Below are positions 48,933 to 61,800 of a DNA stretch of 64,000 nt, piece after piece (the stretch's first letter is position 1; every line of letters begins with the position of its first letter). The notes below the pieces were generated by a model. That model was not told the DNA's origin, did no database searches, and was given only the letters and a program-made list of their open reading frames with translations. The stretch lies in NCBI GenBank assembly GCA_001600455.1, contig BCKC01000001.1, forward strand, positions 7,499,899-7,563,898. The letters are read 5' to 3'. The DNA is from Endocalyx cinctus. Lineage: Eukaryota > Ascomycota > Sordariomycetes > Amphisphaeriales > Apiosporaceae. The position numbers and the translations under genes are program-made.

Positions 48933-50559
48933 TTTGTTAGTGAGTTGATTAAATTTGAATTATTATTTTTTTGTCGCGATTAATGAATATTATGAAGAAA
49001 TATTGATATAAATAGCGATAATAATAAGAGGGACGGAAATTATTAGGTGGTGTGAAGTTATATAATAGTAATATAACTACGTATGTGGATATTTAGATGT
49101 TGGATGTTGGTTGTGTGTGTGGGTGTGGGTGTGGGTGTGAATAAGATATATTTATAGATTGGAGGAAGTTGTGGAGGATGGGATGGGGAAAAAAAAGAAG
49201 AAAGAAAAAAAAGGATGAAGATGAAGACTAAATAAGTAAAGAGAATAGAGAAAAGAAGAAAAGGGAATGCAAAGGGGAAAAAAAAAAACAGGAATTGAAT
49301 TGTACGGGAGTACTAACCAGTAGAAACGTAAAACCACATGATTAAATGGTAGTACAGGATTCCCTTTCCTTTGCTTTCTACTCTCGATTTTTCGTAGCAA
49401 GAAAAAGATGGAAAAAGATCTAAATGATCGTATATTACGTCACCGGGATATTTTGGTTGAAAATCTCGGGTTGGACGATTTAGACGATTGGATGGGTCAG
49501 ACCGGGTTGTCTCGTATAAAGCTGATTGGTGGACGCGAAAGAGAGAGAGAGAGAGACGAGGGAGACGAGGGAGACGAGGGAGACGAGGGAGACGAGGGAG
49601 ACGAGAATAGTGGCTTTTTTTTTTTTTTTTTTTTTTGGTGACGCTATAAGCAATCTAATACGCTAAAATAAAGAGAGCGGTCTAGAAATCCCCCTGTTCG
49701 TCTCGCTATAATACCGATAGGTTGAAAATAGGGAATATGCAGGGTCTTTATATCTCTGTCTTGGATTTGATTCTCTTTCTCTTCTATCTGTCTTTTTGAT
49801 ATATTTAGAAAAGTAGGAATAGAATAATAATAGTACTTGTAGTAAGGATGATGATGAAGTAATAATATTAAAAAAAAGAAAAGAGATAAATATGAGAAGA
49901 GAGAGAAAAAAGAAGAATTAAGAAGATGGGAAAGTAGAATAAGTAAGTATAAGTAATGATCAAAAGTCAGCTGTACACTTTTTATTCGATTCTGTCCTGA
50001 AGTAGAAGAAAAAAAAGAGGTACACCTGAACTGAGCAGCAGGACAAAATGTTCGATACAAATATATAATACGCAAACACGCACACGCACACGCACACACA
50101 AACCTAGAGTTTAAGTAAGTTATATGCGTACGAATGAATGAAGCAACGAAGGAATGAAAAGGTAAAGTTGGTAAGAAAGATGTAATGTCCCGATTTTAAA
50201 TCTTGTTTTACCCTCTCGTATTAAGCATTCTCGAGTATCGTTTTGTTTCGACAACAAGTGGGAATTATTACATCTTTATATAATACTATCCAAACACCTT
50301 CTCTGTCTTATATATTAGATATATATTATACATATCTAGTTGTTTTCTTCCGTCGAAAAATCAAGACGGCCAGCCCTGCATTACCCAAACCGCTGCATCC
50401 CAAGACATGGACGAGGGTGGACGTGATGCAGGTCAAGGAGGGGAGAGGACCCTTTAGGTTCCGCCGCTTTTAGGCCCAACGTCCTCCCCTGAACCCTGAA
50501 CGTACATACATACGCACACATCGATCAACCCTATCATCGTCGGAAAATATCTTCGATTT

Positions 50560-50590
<31 letters not shown>

Positions 50591-51037
50591 TTATTATGAT
50601 TATTTTTAACGTAATAAACGGTTTATTCAACTTCTTCTTACGGTAGGTTGATCTATCCAATTTAACTCACTCTAAACAACAACCAAGTTCGAGGAAGAAA
50701 GATATGCGTATTGAAGGAAAGGTTCTATCGATATATTAAAATATGAATTGGCAATATAATCTATAAACCAAATAGGGGTTCAAGAAACGTGGTTTAAACC
50801 CTTCTAGTCATGAATAGAAGAAGAAACATCCCTATTGTCCTCCTCTCCCAGTTTCAAGACCGTATAGAATATCAGAGTATCTTTTTCAACTAAGAAACCC
50901 CCCCCCCCACCTTTTCCCCGGATCATATCCCGTTCGGCTCCAAACTTCTAACCCACCCTTTCCCGACTTCCATCACTTCGGTCGTCACGCCTTCGAAACC
51001 GAGGACGCCGTAAGTTGCGCTCCCCGCGACGGCGTAG
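48933..51037. other. AT-rich intergenic region with several simple repeats
   Basis: Contains a GTGTGG-type repeat at about 49110-49140, a GACGAGGGA tandem array at 49555-49603 inside a 77-codon frame (49408-49641, +), a (CA)n-like patch near 50072-50100 and poly-T/poly-A at 50558-50590. The 77-codon frame begins MEKDLNDRILRHRDILVEN but becomes pure repeat and homopolymer; I do not count it as a gene. Confidence 0.45.
49555..49603 (+). repeat. 9-base tandem array (GACGAGGGA)n
   Basis: About five and a half copies follow a (GA)n stretch. In the + frame they would encode Asp-Glu-Gly repeats. Confidence 0.85.
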
Positions 51038-51366
51038 TCAGATGTTCTCGAAGGCATGAGCTACCGCTCGAGTTGCGCCGACGATTGGGGCGGCGGTGGA
51101 TAGAAAGAAGTTGATGTTATGCCGGAGAAGAATCCATAGCTTAGATGTCTGAAAATAAATTCACCGTACTTAACTACACATACCCTAATACGAACGAAGA
51201 AATTTAACCATCGAAACAAAACAAATTATTAATAAACTACCTATATTTCTATCCTTGAAGATTCAGATTTTCGTGCCATGATCATTTTATATCCCCGATC
51301 ATCATAAGCCTATCTGTAGACGTAAGTGTCGTAGGCAGCCATTCTGAAGACAACGGGACGCTCCAT
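51038..51366 (-). pseudogene. Coding-like segments of uncertain status
   Basis: On the minus strand an ATG at 51366 opens MERPVVFRMAAYDTYVYR and then stops. After a typical acceptor (TTTTCAG at 51149), 51148-51038 reads TSKLWILLRHNINFF... to RAVAHAFENI. A neighbouring frame reads SDYAVAGSATYGVLGF and GVTTEVMEVGKGWVRSLEP down to about 50917, after one TAG. The patch is clearly more GC-rich than its surroundings. There is no good donor to join the first part, and the two downstream frames conflict. It may be a decayed small gene or chance openness in a GC-rich patch. No family recognised. Confidence 0.25.
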
Positions 51367-54300
51367 GGTTATTCAGGCACGCTATAATGAGCCGTGTCTC
51401 TTTAATCAGAATAACGTCGACTATTATCTAGTATATATCATTATATTCTACCTTGTACGTAGTATTTAATTCAAGCTATTTCGTCGTTACACGTACATCT
51501 CCCTCAGGTTTGACCTTCTAGGAAGAGAGCAGTCGGGAAAGGCAGCGATCAATCACAGAATTACATCCACGATAGAGATCGCCCAGTACACATAAACCTT
51601 ATTTTCACCCTCTCAATTCGCACATCAACTAGTGTAACTAGCAGATAATTAGTGTCACCGCAACCTTACACAAACCCGTTTCAACGCGGCGGGGGGGGGG
51701 GGGGGGGGGGGACCACGAATTTCTACCTAATCTTCAACGTCGAGCTTCAATTTCAAAAGGGGGAAGAAGAGGTAGGTCGCGCTAGATAAAGTTTGATCCC
51801 GCGTACGTGACCTTCGAAGTCGTACTTGAGCAATCCAACTCCTGATCATTTTCTTTTCTCTCGTGAGTTACGTATCATGTTAAAACCAGCCTCACGAAGT
51901 ACCACAAAGGGGCAGGGAGATCGTTCGGTAAAGAAATTGATTCCCAATCGAACATGCCGTGCTACATACGATACAGTGACGCGGAGTCACCTGCCTTACC
52001 TTATTTTATTTTTTTTCTTATTTTCGACCCAAGGTGTCGATTAGGTGAAATTGAAGTGGTGAAGTTTTAATTAAGTAGTCAGGACTAGTGATGGCTAGTC
52101 AGGGCTGTCGGGGTGAATCCAATATTACCGTTTTCCTAAACCGTTTCAACTACTTAATTTTGAGTTCCGTTTTACATAGTTAACTTTTTATCATTTTACG
52201 TTCAATAGAAAGAAAACATGCTATGCTATGCTATGCAGAAGTTGAGTGAGAGAGCGTAAGAAAAGAAAAATCGCGAAAGCAGCAACGACGCTAAACCGAA
52301 TTCGCACGTATACGAAAGGGTTCTGAAAAAGGTTATCGGACGCCGATCATCTGGTAAAAATCTTGCATCCGTCCATCTTTTTTCAGGGTCCAACATCCTC
52401 GTCGGGCCCCGTTTCCCCCAACTTCTTGTCTTCGTCTACTTGAAAAGTTGTCTTTTTTTTGCTTTGCTTTAGACGTAGGTAAGCCAACATTTCTTTCTTC
52501 AAAGCAGCAAGCGACAGAAGAAGAAAAAAAGAAGGATAGAGAGAGAGAAAGTGTGAGAGAGGCGAAAGAAGGAGAAAGAAAAAATTAGGTCATCATCGTC
52601 GTCATTCAGGGTCCCTTCTCGTCTTTCTTTTCAGGGGGAAACCCTATAAGAACCCAATCGATCTCGATACATGAGGTTGTGTATGGTAACACTGCCACTT
52701 AGGCGAGAGCAGGCTACTGCATTTGTACCTATCTGCTACATGAAAGAGCGGCCTATACATCTCTTTCGCTCTCTTCCTTTTCCTACTCCTACCCTCCTCT
52801 CCTCTCCTCATCCCCAGTTAACAGGGATTCAGGGGTGAGGGAAGAATATGTTCAAAATAAGTCATATATGTAAGAGTTCCTTTTTTTTTTCCAAGATCTC
52901 CTTTCGTCAATGCGCGACACGTATGTGTAAGAAAAAAAAAAAAAGGCGAAAGGCAAGTTTTGCGTGTGTTTCGTTAGTAAGTACATTTGGACGTTAGTAA
53001 GAAGAGATGGGGACCATAACTATAATACATCTCCATATTATTTCAGACAGGAAGAGATCCCGAGTTCGAAATCACGGGGTTCTTCCCTGAGACGAACACC
53101 AAAAAAAGTAACCTAACCATTTTTTTTTTCATAAGCCGAACCTGACCTCGTGTGTTAATAAAAAGTTGTTCTGTCGTGTGGATCGACGTCATCAGATGCC
53201 CCCATTGCCCAATGGAGAGGGGGGAGGAGAAGGAGTGGGAAAGTTGTATTCGCATAAAAAGCTGGAGATAGAAAAAGGATTCGAAACGATTGGTTAAAAA
53301 TGAATTCTGTACCAATAGAATAAATCGTTTTATAGCTTTTTTTTCTCGCGTAGCCTATATTACATATATTCAGGAGCCGAAAGATGGAGAGGATAAAGAT
53401 TACTCCTCAGAATTTCCAAGGCTGCATGCAGATTCTAACGGACGGAGGCGACTTTGTCTCTCTCTTTCCTTCAGGGATGATCCCGGTAGCTAACAACTGT
53501 CGACGATCGGACGGCGGAACGGGGAGATCGGAGGACACGTTTTTATTCGGCTCTGGTTTTGGTTTATTTTGTTATTTTGTTGAGATGCGACATGATGGAG
53601 GCTCGCATGACGCGATGCGAACGTTGTTAACGATAAGATTCACTTTGTCCCCGTTTAATATCCAAGTTACAAGTAACGCTGAGCGAGTTTTACTGTATTA
53701 TGTTTCCCACTCGACCCGCCCATCAGTTTACGTCTTCTCCCCCTTTCTCTCCTTCTCGAAAAAAGGGTTGAAAGTTGATGGCGCAGAGTAGATTTTTAGA
53801 TCAGGCAGTAATTCAAATATTATTTCGATCTTCATTTCCTGCTCTAAAAAAAAAAAAAAAAAAGAGTGTCCACTTCTTTCGATTCAGGTCTGACAAAAAG
53901 AAAACCCAAAAAAATGAGGCTGAGGATGAGAAAGATCGCGAGAAAGAACCCTCATCCCTGAACGTTGACCCACAAACCTTACCTATTTCGACCGACTTAA
54001 CCAGAAAGACGGTATCGTTGGGTATATAGGTAGTAAATAGCGTTCATCGGAAGGTAGTATAGATGTCGTATGTACTGTAGAATCTACAAGGAGTAGCCCT
54101 GCCTCGTATTATGTCTCGCCTCGTCATCACCCTTTGAAAAAAATAATAGCGATCATGAGTTGTACAATATTTCATTTCTTTCCGTTTCCCGAATCTGTAT
54201 GGGGAAACAAAAAAAAAAATGATTCCAGAGATATTTTTGTGCCCGAGTGGCGATATGACGATCAGGGACTGACTGCGCCAGTATTTTACGGCAGTTTGGT

Positions 54301-55150
54301 GCGGGTTAGCAAGCGAAAAAAAAAATGAGGCAATTCTTTTATTTCTCCCCTCGTCTCGAGGGTTGTTACACGACAGTAAAAGACGTGAAGGTGCATGACA
54401 TGGCAGCGCTACGCTTGATGACTTGCGCCCCTTTCATTTCTCTATTCAGCCAGCCATCTACCTATCCATGCATACTACGCGAAAAATTTATATTCGAGTC
54501 GTCTGTCACCACGTTTCTCCCCGTCCGACCCCCCCCCCCCTTTTCCAAAGTTTCCATCTCATTCCTTGGGTTCCTGGTTTAAAAAAATCGATCGTGAGCT
54601 GTCAAACCACACCTACGTAGACAATAGATCACATGCTTCTCCTCCTTTCAGCTGCGATCTACGTCAGTTTGAAAGGGAGAGAGACTCCTGTTGGTCCCAC
54701 CACATCTTTGACTCTTCTTATAATAGGTCAGTCAAAGCACGTAAACGCGGACGGTTCCGAGAAGCATGCGGGTTATTAAGGATTCGTCATATTTAAAAAG
54801 GTATTTCTCTTTATTACCTAATATAATGTAATATCTGACCTTATATTTTCGTGATATATGCATCTTTACATATTCATGCTCCTTCCGGGTTTTAACATAA
54901 TATCCACAACGCCTTTTATGATTCAAATCTAGTTTGAGCGAATACGACGTATGACAGGTATGCATGTATATCGTATTAAGTAGAATAACAGAAGAAACGA
55001 TCAAGTTTGCGGTCTTTCATATCTGTCAGGTAAGAATTTGGGTATATGAATAATGTATAGTGGTCAAGAAAAACTCTCCACGTCTCGATTCAAAAACAGT
55101 AGTATCAATCGCTAAAGTCTTTCGTGATATTTCCAATTCATCGTTGATTA
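51367..55150. other. Long intergenic region, no supported gene
   Basis: Mostly AT-rich. It holds a 21-base G run (51691-51711), purine-rich stretches near 52510-52580, and a 135-codon frame at 53384-53791 (+) without motifs. I see no RNA gene. Confidence 0.45.
51691..51711 (+). repeat. Poly-G tract, 21 bases
   Basis: Second long G run on the + strand in this window, again in an AT-rich intergenic setting. Confidence 0.9.
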
Positions 55151-56404
55151 TTATACCGGTTTGACCATGAAAATCTGTACGTGGTCGTTAGTGAAGTCCT
55201 AGTAACGTGATAAGTAAACGAAACAAACCTGGTTTAGAGCTGTCATATCCGCCATAGCCATCCGCTTCGACGCGATGTTTCGAGACCGCACTAGATGTCG
55301 TGTTTGTAATAATGTAGGAGTAGAAGTACCTGTACCGACAGGCGTCGACGAACCACTCTCTTGTGGAGTATTTGACGTTTCTGTTGACGCTTCTTCGGTA
55401 GTCGATGATTTGCTTCGCTTCTTATCTTTCTTGTCCTTCTTCTTTTTAGACTTGTCTTTCTTGCTCTTATCGTCGTGTCCGTCTTGTATTGTTTCAGACT
55501 CGATTTCATCCTTGGAGGCCTTCTTTGACTTCTTGCTGCTCTTCTTCTCCTTCTTCACTACTTTGTCGGAGTCCATCGAGCTATCGACTTCCTCTTTTGA
55601 CTTTTTAGACTTCTTCTTTTTCTTCTTTTCCGAGCTCTCCGCGCTAGAATCACCGCCGGCCGAACTGTCTTCCTGTGCGTCCCTCTTTCTCTTCTTCTCC
55701 CGACGGGTTTCTACGGCATCATCCGCGCTAGACTCCTCGGTTTTCCGTTTCTTAGACTTCTTCTCCTTTTTAGCCTTCTTCTCGGATTCTGCCGTATCCA
55801 CCTCTAGCTCAGGTTTCTTCTCGTCCTCCTCCTCCTCCTCTTTTTTAATCTCCTCTTCCCCCTCTTCTTTTTTAATCTCTTCTTTCTTAACCAACTCGCT
55901 GATTTTATCACCGACCAACAGACCGCCCTTCACGAACCGCATAGGTCCGTATCTCCTCTCGACGTATAAACTCGTCTTGAAGTCGGAGCGGACCTGCTGT
56001 TCCTTCTTTATCGTGTCTTCGGATTTTCCATTCAATCTACCCAGAAGATCCTTGAAACCGTTTAGGCCGGTGCACTCGTCGCTCTGCTTTTGACGTATCT
56101 TGGCCCCGAGACCCAAGGTATCGTCTTTCAGGTTGATCTTGATAGGCGCCGAGCTCGCGGCGGTGTGGTATTCGGAGTGGGCGGCATTCTGAGCACCTAA
56201 GAACTTTCCCGGCTCCCAACCCTGAGAACGGAGGATCTTCTGGCCGAAGGTGGTCTCATCCCGCGTCCATTTGGTGTTGTTCGGATCGTAGTCGAGTTTC
56301 CGACGGCTGTACGGGCACGATTAGTATAAATACGGTCCTCCGGGTACAATCAAGATATTATCATCATTATAAACGACGTACACTTTAGGACCAGAAAGAC
56401 CCAT
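55151..56404 (-). CDS. PXR1: Pxr1/Gno1-like G-patch protein (PINX1 homologue)
   Basis: Nucleolar G-patch protein that activates the Prp43 helicase in rRNA and snoRNA processing; the animal homologue PinX1 also binds telomerase. Exons are 56404-56382 (23 bases), 56306-55229 and 55174-55151 (24 bases), giving 374 residues. The first intron uses GTACGT after MGLSGPK and restores an open frame into RRKLDYDPNNTKW; the last is only 54 bases (GTTTGT, CACTAAC, TACAG) and adds the tail IFMVKPV, matching the family's C-terminal IFM motif. The G-patch spans about residues 20-75 (FGQKILRSQGWEPGKFLGA, DDTLGLGAK). A family segment GLNGFKDLLGRLNGK follows, then a long Lys/Glu/Ser-rich domain (KKxK arrays) typical of nucleolar proteins. 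A gene finder that ignores tiny exons would lose both termini. Divergent from the coiled-coil gene 540 bases away. Confidence 0.92.
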
Positions 56405-56945
56405 TTTCGAGGTGGAAATTGAGCTCTTCACTGCGATGCAAGAAAAAATGATAGCGTTGAGTTTTCTGATATTGAAACTGTCTCTGATAAGTTTTTTAGT
56501 GGGGTACAGAATTGTTTTACACTGAGCGTTGTCGAACTTCTGCGCGATAAGCGATAAGCGATAAGCCAAGTCTACTTGCAACAACTGTTCTCAGCTGTCG
56601 GTCATTGTCGAATAATCACCCCTTCTCATCATAACCATCGCAGTCTCCTCTACAGAGTACATTGTAAGTAGAGGAAGGCGCTTCCAGGTCATAAAGTATA
56701 TTGACATCCCGTCCCTCTTTCTTTCTTTAATATGTATTCGCTAGGTAACTCGTAAGACCGTAGAAATGAACATGTAAAATTAAATTCCTCTAAAAGTTTC
56801 AAGTCTTCATCTCCCTCTTAACAAGTAACAAGACAGAATTCGTAAAACACAAGTAGAACTTCAAGTGTTGGCGTTGGACGAAGAACACAAGATTATCTTC
56901 CCATACATATCTCTTATAGAATCAGAAGATCTACAGATAAGAGCA
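56405..56945. other. Divergent promoter region between PXR1 and the coiled-coil gene
   Basis: About 540 bases of AT-rich DNA shared by two divergent genes. A short direct repeat, GCGATAAGCGATAAGCGATA, lies near 56548. No gene is seen. Confidence 0.5.
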
Positions 56946-57736
56946 ATGCCACCACGCACCCGTAAACGCAAGGCTCCCAGTCCCGTCACGGACGGAACCG
57001 CTTTCGACTCGGACGGTCTCGTCGAGAAACCACCGTCTTCCTCTGCGTCTAATAAAGAAACTTCGAGCGCTCTTCCTAAAGTGATGCAGAATATTGTATG
57101 CCTTTACTCCTCCTTCTTTTACATCTGATCTGGCATAAATCACCAATTAACCTCGTCTCCATGCCTAATAGACCAACCACAAGACTAAACGATCCGAGAT
57201 TCGCGCCAGCATCAAGTCCGATTTCTTTAGGAGACTTTCCGATCTCAAGAAGAGAGTCGAATCACAGCATAAGAAAGAAATCCAGAAAAGGTGAAAAAAA
57301 AAAAAAAAAAAAAAGCGGGAAGCATAAGTGTTTTTCTTTTTCTTTTTTTTTTTTTTTTCTCTCTTAATTCCCTTTCCAACCTTTCCTCCCTCCCCCTTTT
57401 CCTTTCTTTTCACCCATCCCTCCATCTGAGAACAAACACGTACCAAAACTTTCGTACTAAACCCTCCCCCCTCCTCCCCTTCTCAGGAAACTCGCAGCCT
57501 CCCAACTCCTCAACCGCCTCGACGCCCTCCGCGAGATCCAATCCTCGGCCGAGCGAGCGGTCGGCGAGCTATCCAGAAACCTCCGCGACGACGCCGCGCA
57601 CGTCGCCCTCCTGATCGACGCCGCGTACGTCGGCCGTCGGGAGGGAGCCCTCGAGGCGAGGACGGCGGCCGAAGCTGACCGGATCAACCGCGATCGCGTA
57701 CCTACGAATTTGATGACGAAGGCGAGGACGAGACTA

Positions 57737-57768
<32 letters not shown>

Positions 57769-57889
57769 CGCGGTGGTCGGGTCTACGACCGCTGCTGCTC
57801 GTGGTCGCGGTTCAGATTCGGGTGGAGAAAGTGAGGGAGAAATGAAGAAGAGCAAGAACAAGAAGAAGAATAAGAGTAGCGAGAAATGA
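56946..57889 (+). CDS. Hypothetical basic coiled-coil protein, three exons
   Basis: Exons 56946-57095, 57184-57290 and 57487-57889 give 219 residues. Joins are phase-consistent: MQNI/TKRSEIRASIKSDFF (phase 0) and EIQK-R-KLAASQLLNRL (phase 2), with introns of 88 and 196 bases; the second contains long A and T runs. Layout: a basic, nuclear-signal-like start (MPPRTRKRKAPSP), a disordered Ser-rich stretch, then a helical charged region (RRLSDLKKRVESQHKKEIQ, LLNRLDALREIQSSAERAV) likely to be a coiled coil, a poly-Ser run from (TCG) repeats, and a Lys/Asn-rich tail (KKSKNKKKNKSSEK). Codon use in the third exon is strongly GC-biased, as in neighbouring genes. Family not recognised; a nuclear or nucleolar role is inference from the basic ends. 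Confidence 0.72.
57737..57767 (+). repeat. (TCG)n trinucleotide repeat encoding poly-Ser
   Basis: About ten TCG codons in the third exon of the coiled-coil gene. Copy number is likely to vary between strains. Confidence 0.85.
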
Positions 57890-58841
57890 CAGGTTTGAAA
57901 GAGAAGTGCGTATATGAGACCACGGGGTATTCTGATGGGTTGATATGGCTTGAAGTAGACGCCATCTTTATTGTTCGTGGAGCTACCACTTATTGATGTA
58001 AGAGAGAGAAGGAATGTTAATTATCAGAAAAATAAAGAAAGTTGGGGGCACGGAGGAATCTTCTCATCAGGACAGCGTATCGTACCTGTGCTGCCACGAT
58101 ATACATTATAGCTACAGTAACAGATAGAAAGGCGCACGTCATTTTACGAGCTAATTAAGGAAACAACAAATAGTTTCAGAACCTTGGAGCCCTCTTCTCT
58201 TCCATAGTGAAACTTCATCAATACGAAGATAAATTGGGAGAAACCCATCGTACATCATAGACAGAACATATCTACACTTCTAGCACCCGATTTCAAGTAG
58301 TAAAACATACCTAATCAAGTAAATCACGTCCTGTATTAATGATCATGACGAACGAAAGCATCACGGCTTTTTTTTCTTGTGTAATCACATATCCTCAATT
58401 CTTTCGTCTTTGGGACGGTATTATTCTCACTGACTATCTATAGTAGTATAGTTTTCGAAAAAGGTTCTATTCTAACGTTTATCTTGTTCTTATCCTTTTC
58501 CATTTCCTCATTACTCGAAAAAAAAACAAAAACAAAAGCACACGCAATGCGCGTGAAAAACAGACAGAACGAAACTGTTAGGGGGTATATCCTTTCAAAC
58601 GCATATTCTACTTTTTATCGCCTTTCTATTAAATAGGGATGGGAGAAAAGACCAGCCGGGAAGCCCCGACGTGAGAATCTTTTTGGTAAAGTATTGTGAC
58701 AGTGTATGGTTTTGTGAGGATGGATTATTTCGGATAAGAGAACCAGTCTTTTTAGGTCGTTTGCAGTTCTTGGTGCATATAAAAAGGTGATCCCGCCACC
58801 ACTGCACCGACCTAGGGGAGCTTGTTGGCGAGCAAGGGGTT
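57890..58841. other. Intergenic region between convergent genes
   Basis: AT-rich stretch of 950 bases holding the 3' ends of the coiled-coil gene and FUN30. No gene is seen. Confidence 0.55.
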
Positions 58842-61800
58842 TTAACCCGTCTGCGAAGCACCCTCGTTATCCATAAGCATCTGCTTTCGACACTCCTGCT
58901 CGACCGAAAGGGCGCCGTCCTCGTCGTCGACTTCGAACTGGCCTTCGACGCACGCTGCCAGCATCAGCTTCTTGACGCACGAGTTATAGATCAAGCCTTC
59001 GACCGTGCCCTTGGTGATGATGCGGATAATTTCTACCTCGCGGGTCTGCCCGATACGATGGGCCCGGTTCGATGCTTGCACATCATCCTGCGGGTTGTCC
59101 GACTGGTCGAAGAGAATCACCTTGTTTGCGGCTGTTAAGTTGAGGCCCGTGCCGCCCGCGCCGGTAGTTAGGAGGAAGACCGGGATGCTTGGGTCATTTG
59201 TGAACCTCTCCATCTCGGGGAAACGGTCTGCCGTAGCGGTACCTCCGGTGAGCTCGCAGTACGGGATGTTGGCGTGGTGCATCGTCTCTCGGAGGATGTC
59301 GATCACTAGTTCGAATCGACTGAATACCAGCACGCGGTCGCCGGTCTTCATATACCCTCGGATGAGTTCCAAGAGCTTCTGGACCTTCGGGCTCTCTTCC
59401 CAAGACAGGTGGGGAATATCTAACTGGCCGAGGACCTTAGGAAACTCCTTACACCACAGGTGTAGCTGGAAGTCCGATCGTTCCTTCAAGTCTTTTATGA
59501 AAAGCTCTTTGTGGCGATCCTCTTTCGTCTGGACGCCGAGTTCTTCTTCGGAGCAATGCTTCCATAGGAGATTCGTCATTCTCTCCACCCTTTTATCGGT
59601 GAAATGACGGCGGAACAGCTGATGGTGAATCGCAGCTTTGCGAAGCTGAATCCAAGAATTGGTATCCTTGATGGTAGACTTTTTCTTTGCGTCTTTAGAG
59701 AGGAGGTATCGGTTTTTGATTTCGTCGTAGATGGCCTCCTGTTCGGGGTGCATTTCGACGACTTCATTCCGTTCCGTCTTCTTCGGTAGTTCGAGGACGT
59801 TATCCTTGCGACGTTGAAGAATGAAGGGCGCCATGATAGCGCGGGCATTGGCGACACGTTCTTTTGCGAGGGCGGCGAAGTTATGGACCTCTCTATTCGG
59901 AACCTTGGCCTCAAAAATCGTACTCAAACGCTCGAAATCATCCTCGCGGAACAGGTCTGGCTCGACAAAGTGTAGCATAGTAAGAAGCTCTTTGAGATTA
60001 TTCTGCACCGGTGTACCGCTAAGAATCAGACGCCACTGGGTGGGCACTCTCATCATCTGTTTATATACCAAAGTGTTGCGGTTCTTCAGCTTGTGGCCTT
60101 CGTCAAACACAGCTGCGTAAGGCTCCAGAGCTTGCAGCCAACGCAGATCCTCCTTGTTCTTCTCCACTTGCGAATAGGTGGTCAGTACAACGTGGGAACT
60201 CTGTACCTCATCGACATCAATGTCATGACGAGTCGAGCCCGAATAGAGGCAAACGGAGAGTCCTGGGGCAAAGCGCTCAAATTCGGCCAACCAATTCTCG
60301 AAGGTACTGGGCGGAACGACAACCAGGTTAGGCCAAGTAGGTCGGGCGTCGGTGGCGTCATCATAAGATTCGACCAAGTGAGCAATCATCGAAATAACCT
60401 GGCAAGTCTTTCCGAGACCCATGTCGTCTGCAAGAATGCCGCTGAATCTCTTGGAATGCATAAGACTCATCCAGTTAAGGCCCAGCAGTTGGTACGACTT
60501 AAGGCTCATGGAATCATCCATCAATCCAGGTTTCTGGGTGATAGGTAAATCGACACCATCAACGGTTCTTCCGTTCTTGTCCATAGACCAGGTTGACATG
60601 ATCTTGTTCAGCGCGGCACCGCGTTTCTCGCATTGCTGGATGACATAAGAAGCCGCTTGAAATGCCTCAAACCACGAACTGAGCTTCTCGACAATGAGCG
60701 AACCAATCTCGATTCTCTTAGCCTTCGTTTTCGATTTGATATTAGTTTTGCGCACAACTTTCTCGGCTTGTTCGATACGCTTAAAAGGGCGAGCCTCGAT
60801 CATAAGTCTAGCGTCAGCTACAGGAAATCCCGAGATGCTAGCAAGTTCTTCGGCTGAGCTAGTGTTGAGGTATGTGAGAACGGTTTCTCTCTCTTCCCGG
60901 TCTAAGCCGTCACTGCTAGACGAGGCTTGCGATGATTCAATTGTGATCGGGTCCAGAATTTCCTCGGCGGGTTTTAACTCATCGTCATCGTCGGAATCCA
61001 CCTCAACCTTTCTTTTGCGTGATAAGCGAGAATCCGGTTCGGCACCAGCCAAGGATACTTCGTCTAGGTCAATTTGAATAGGAGGGCTGGGAGTTCGATT
61101 GCGACGGCCACGCTGTAGTCGGCGACGGGGCTTGGCAGCCGGCTCTGGAGACGCATCGGGAGATGTTTCAATTGACGGCACAGAAGTGGAGTCAAGGTTC
61201 GTAAAATGGTTCTCACGGATAGGGGAATCTTTTTCAGACAGGGCAGGAGTAGTAGGGGGTGAAGTAGCAGAAGATGAGATGGAAAATACTTGAGGGGGAG
61301 ATTGAGATCTGTTCCTCCGTCCTTGGATCAGACGCCTTTTCGGCGGGGGTTTGGTTCCAGCGACAGTCATCGAATCGCTTGATTGGGAATTCAATGGATG
61401 CGATGATGTTTGTGAGGTAGACTCTTTTGGGAATTTAGATTGAACAAAACTTTGTAAAGAATTTTGTGTGTAATTTGAGGAAGGTTTGGAAAAGGAATTA
61501 TTTGAGGAAAGAGGTAAATTATTTTTGGTGGGGTTAAGACTTTTCGTCGAAGAGGCTCTCGTGAGGCTCGGCGTCGTCGACCCTGCGGCTGATGCATTGT
61601 TCAGCTTAGTTGCACTAGTCGATTTTGAAAAGGACGACAAAGTTTTTGCAGGTTTGTCTCTACCCAGAAGCTTATCAACTGCTCTTGAAACTTGCCAACC
61701 TACTCCCTCTAATATGGCATCTTTGCAAGCTTGTACGGTGATGCCCGGCTTTGTCTTTGATACGATTTTGTGGCAGTCTTTGGTAAGGTGTCGAAGTCTT

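Noticed and set aside
49408..49641. 77-codon + frame with Asp-Glu-Gly repeats
   Set aside because: Half of it is tandem repeat and it ends in a poly-T run; I see no evidence of a gene.
53041..53110. tRNA B-box-like word (GAGTTCGAAATC) near 53063
   Set aside because: No A box or cloverleaf could be drawn at the right distance.
55275..56093. 272-codon + frame opposite PXR1, Ser/Phe rich
   Set aside because: It mirrors the Lys-rich PXR1 tail; the composition is a complement artefact.
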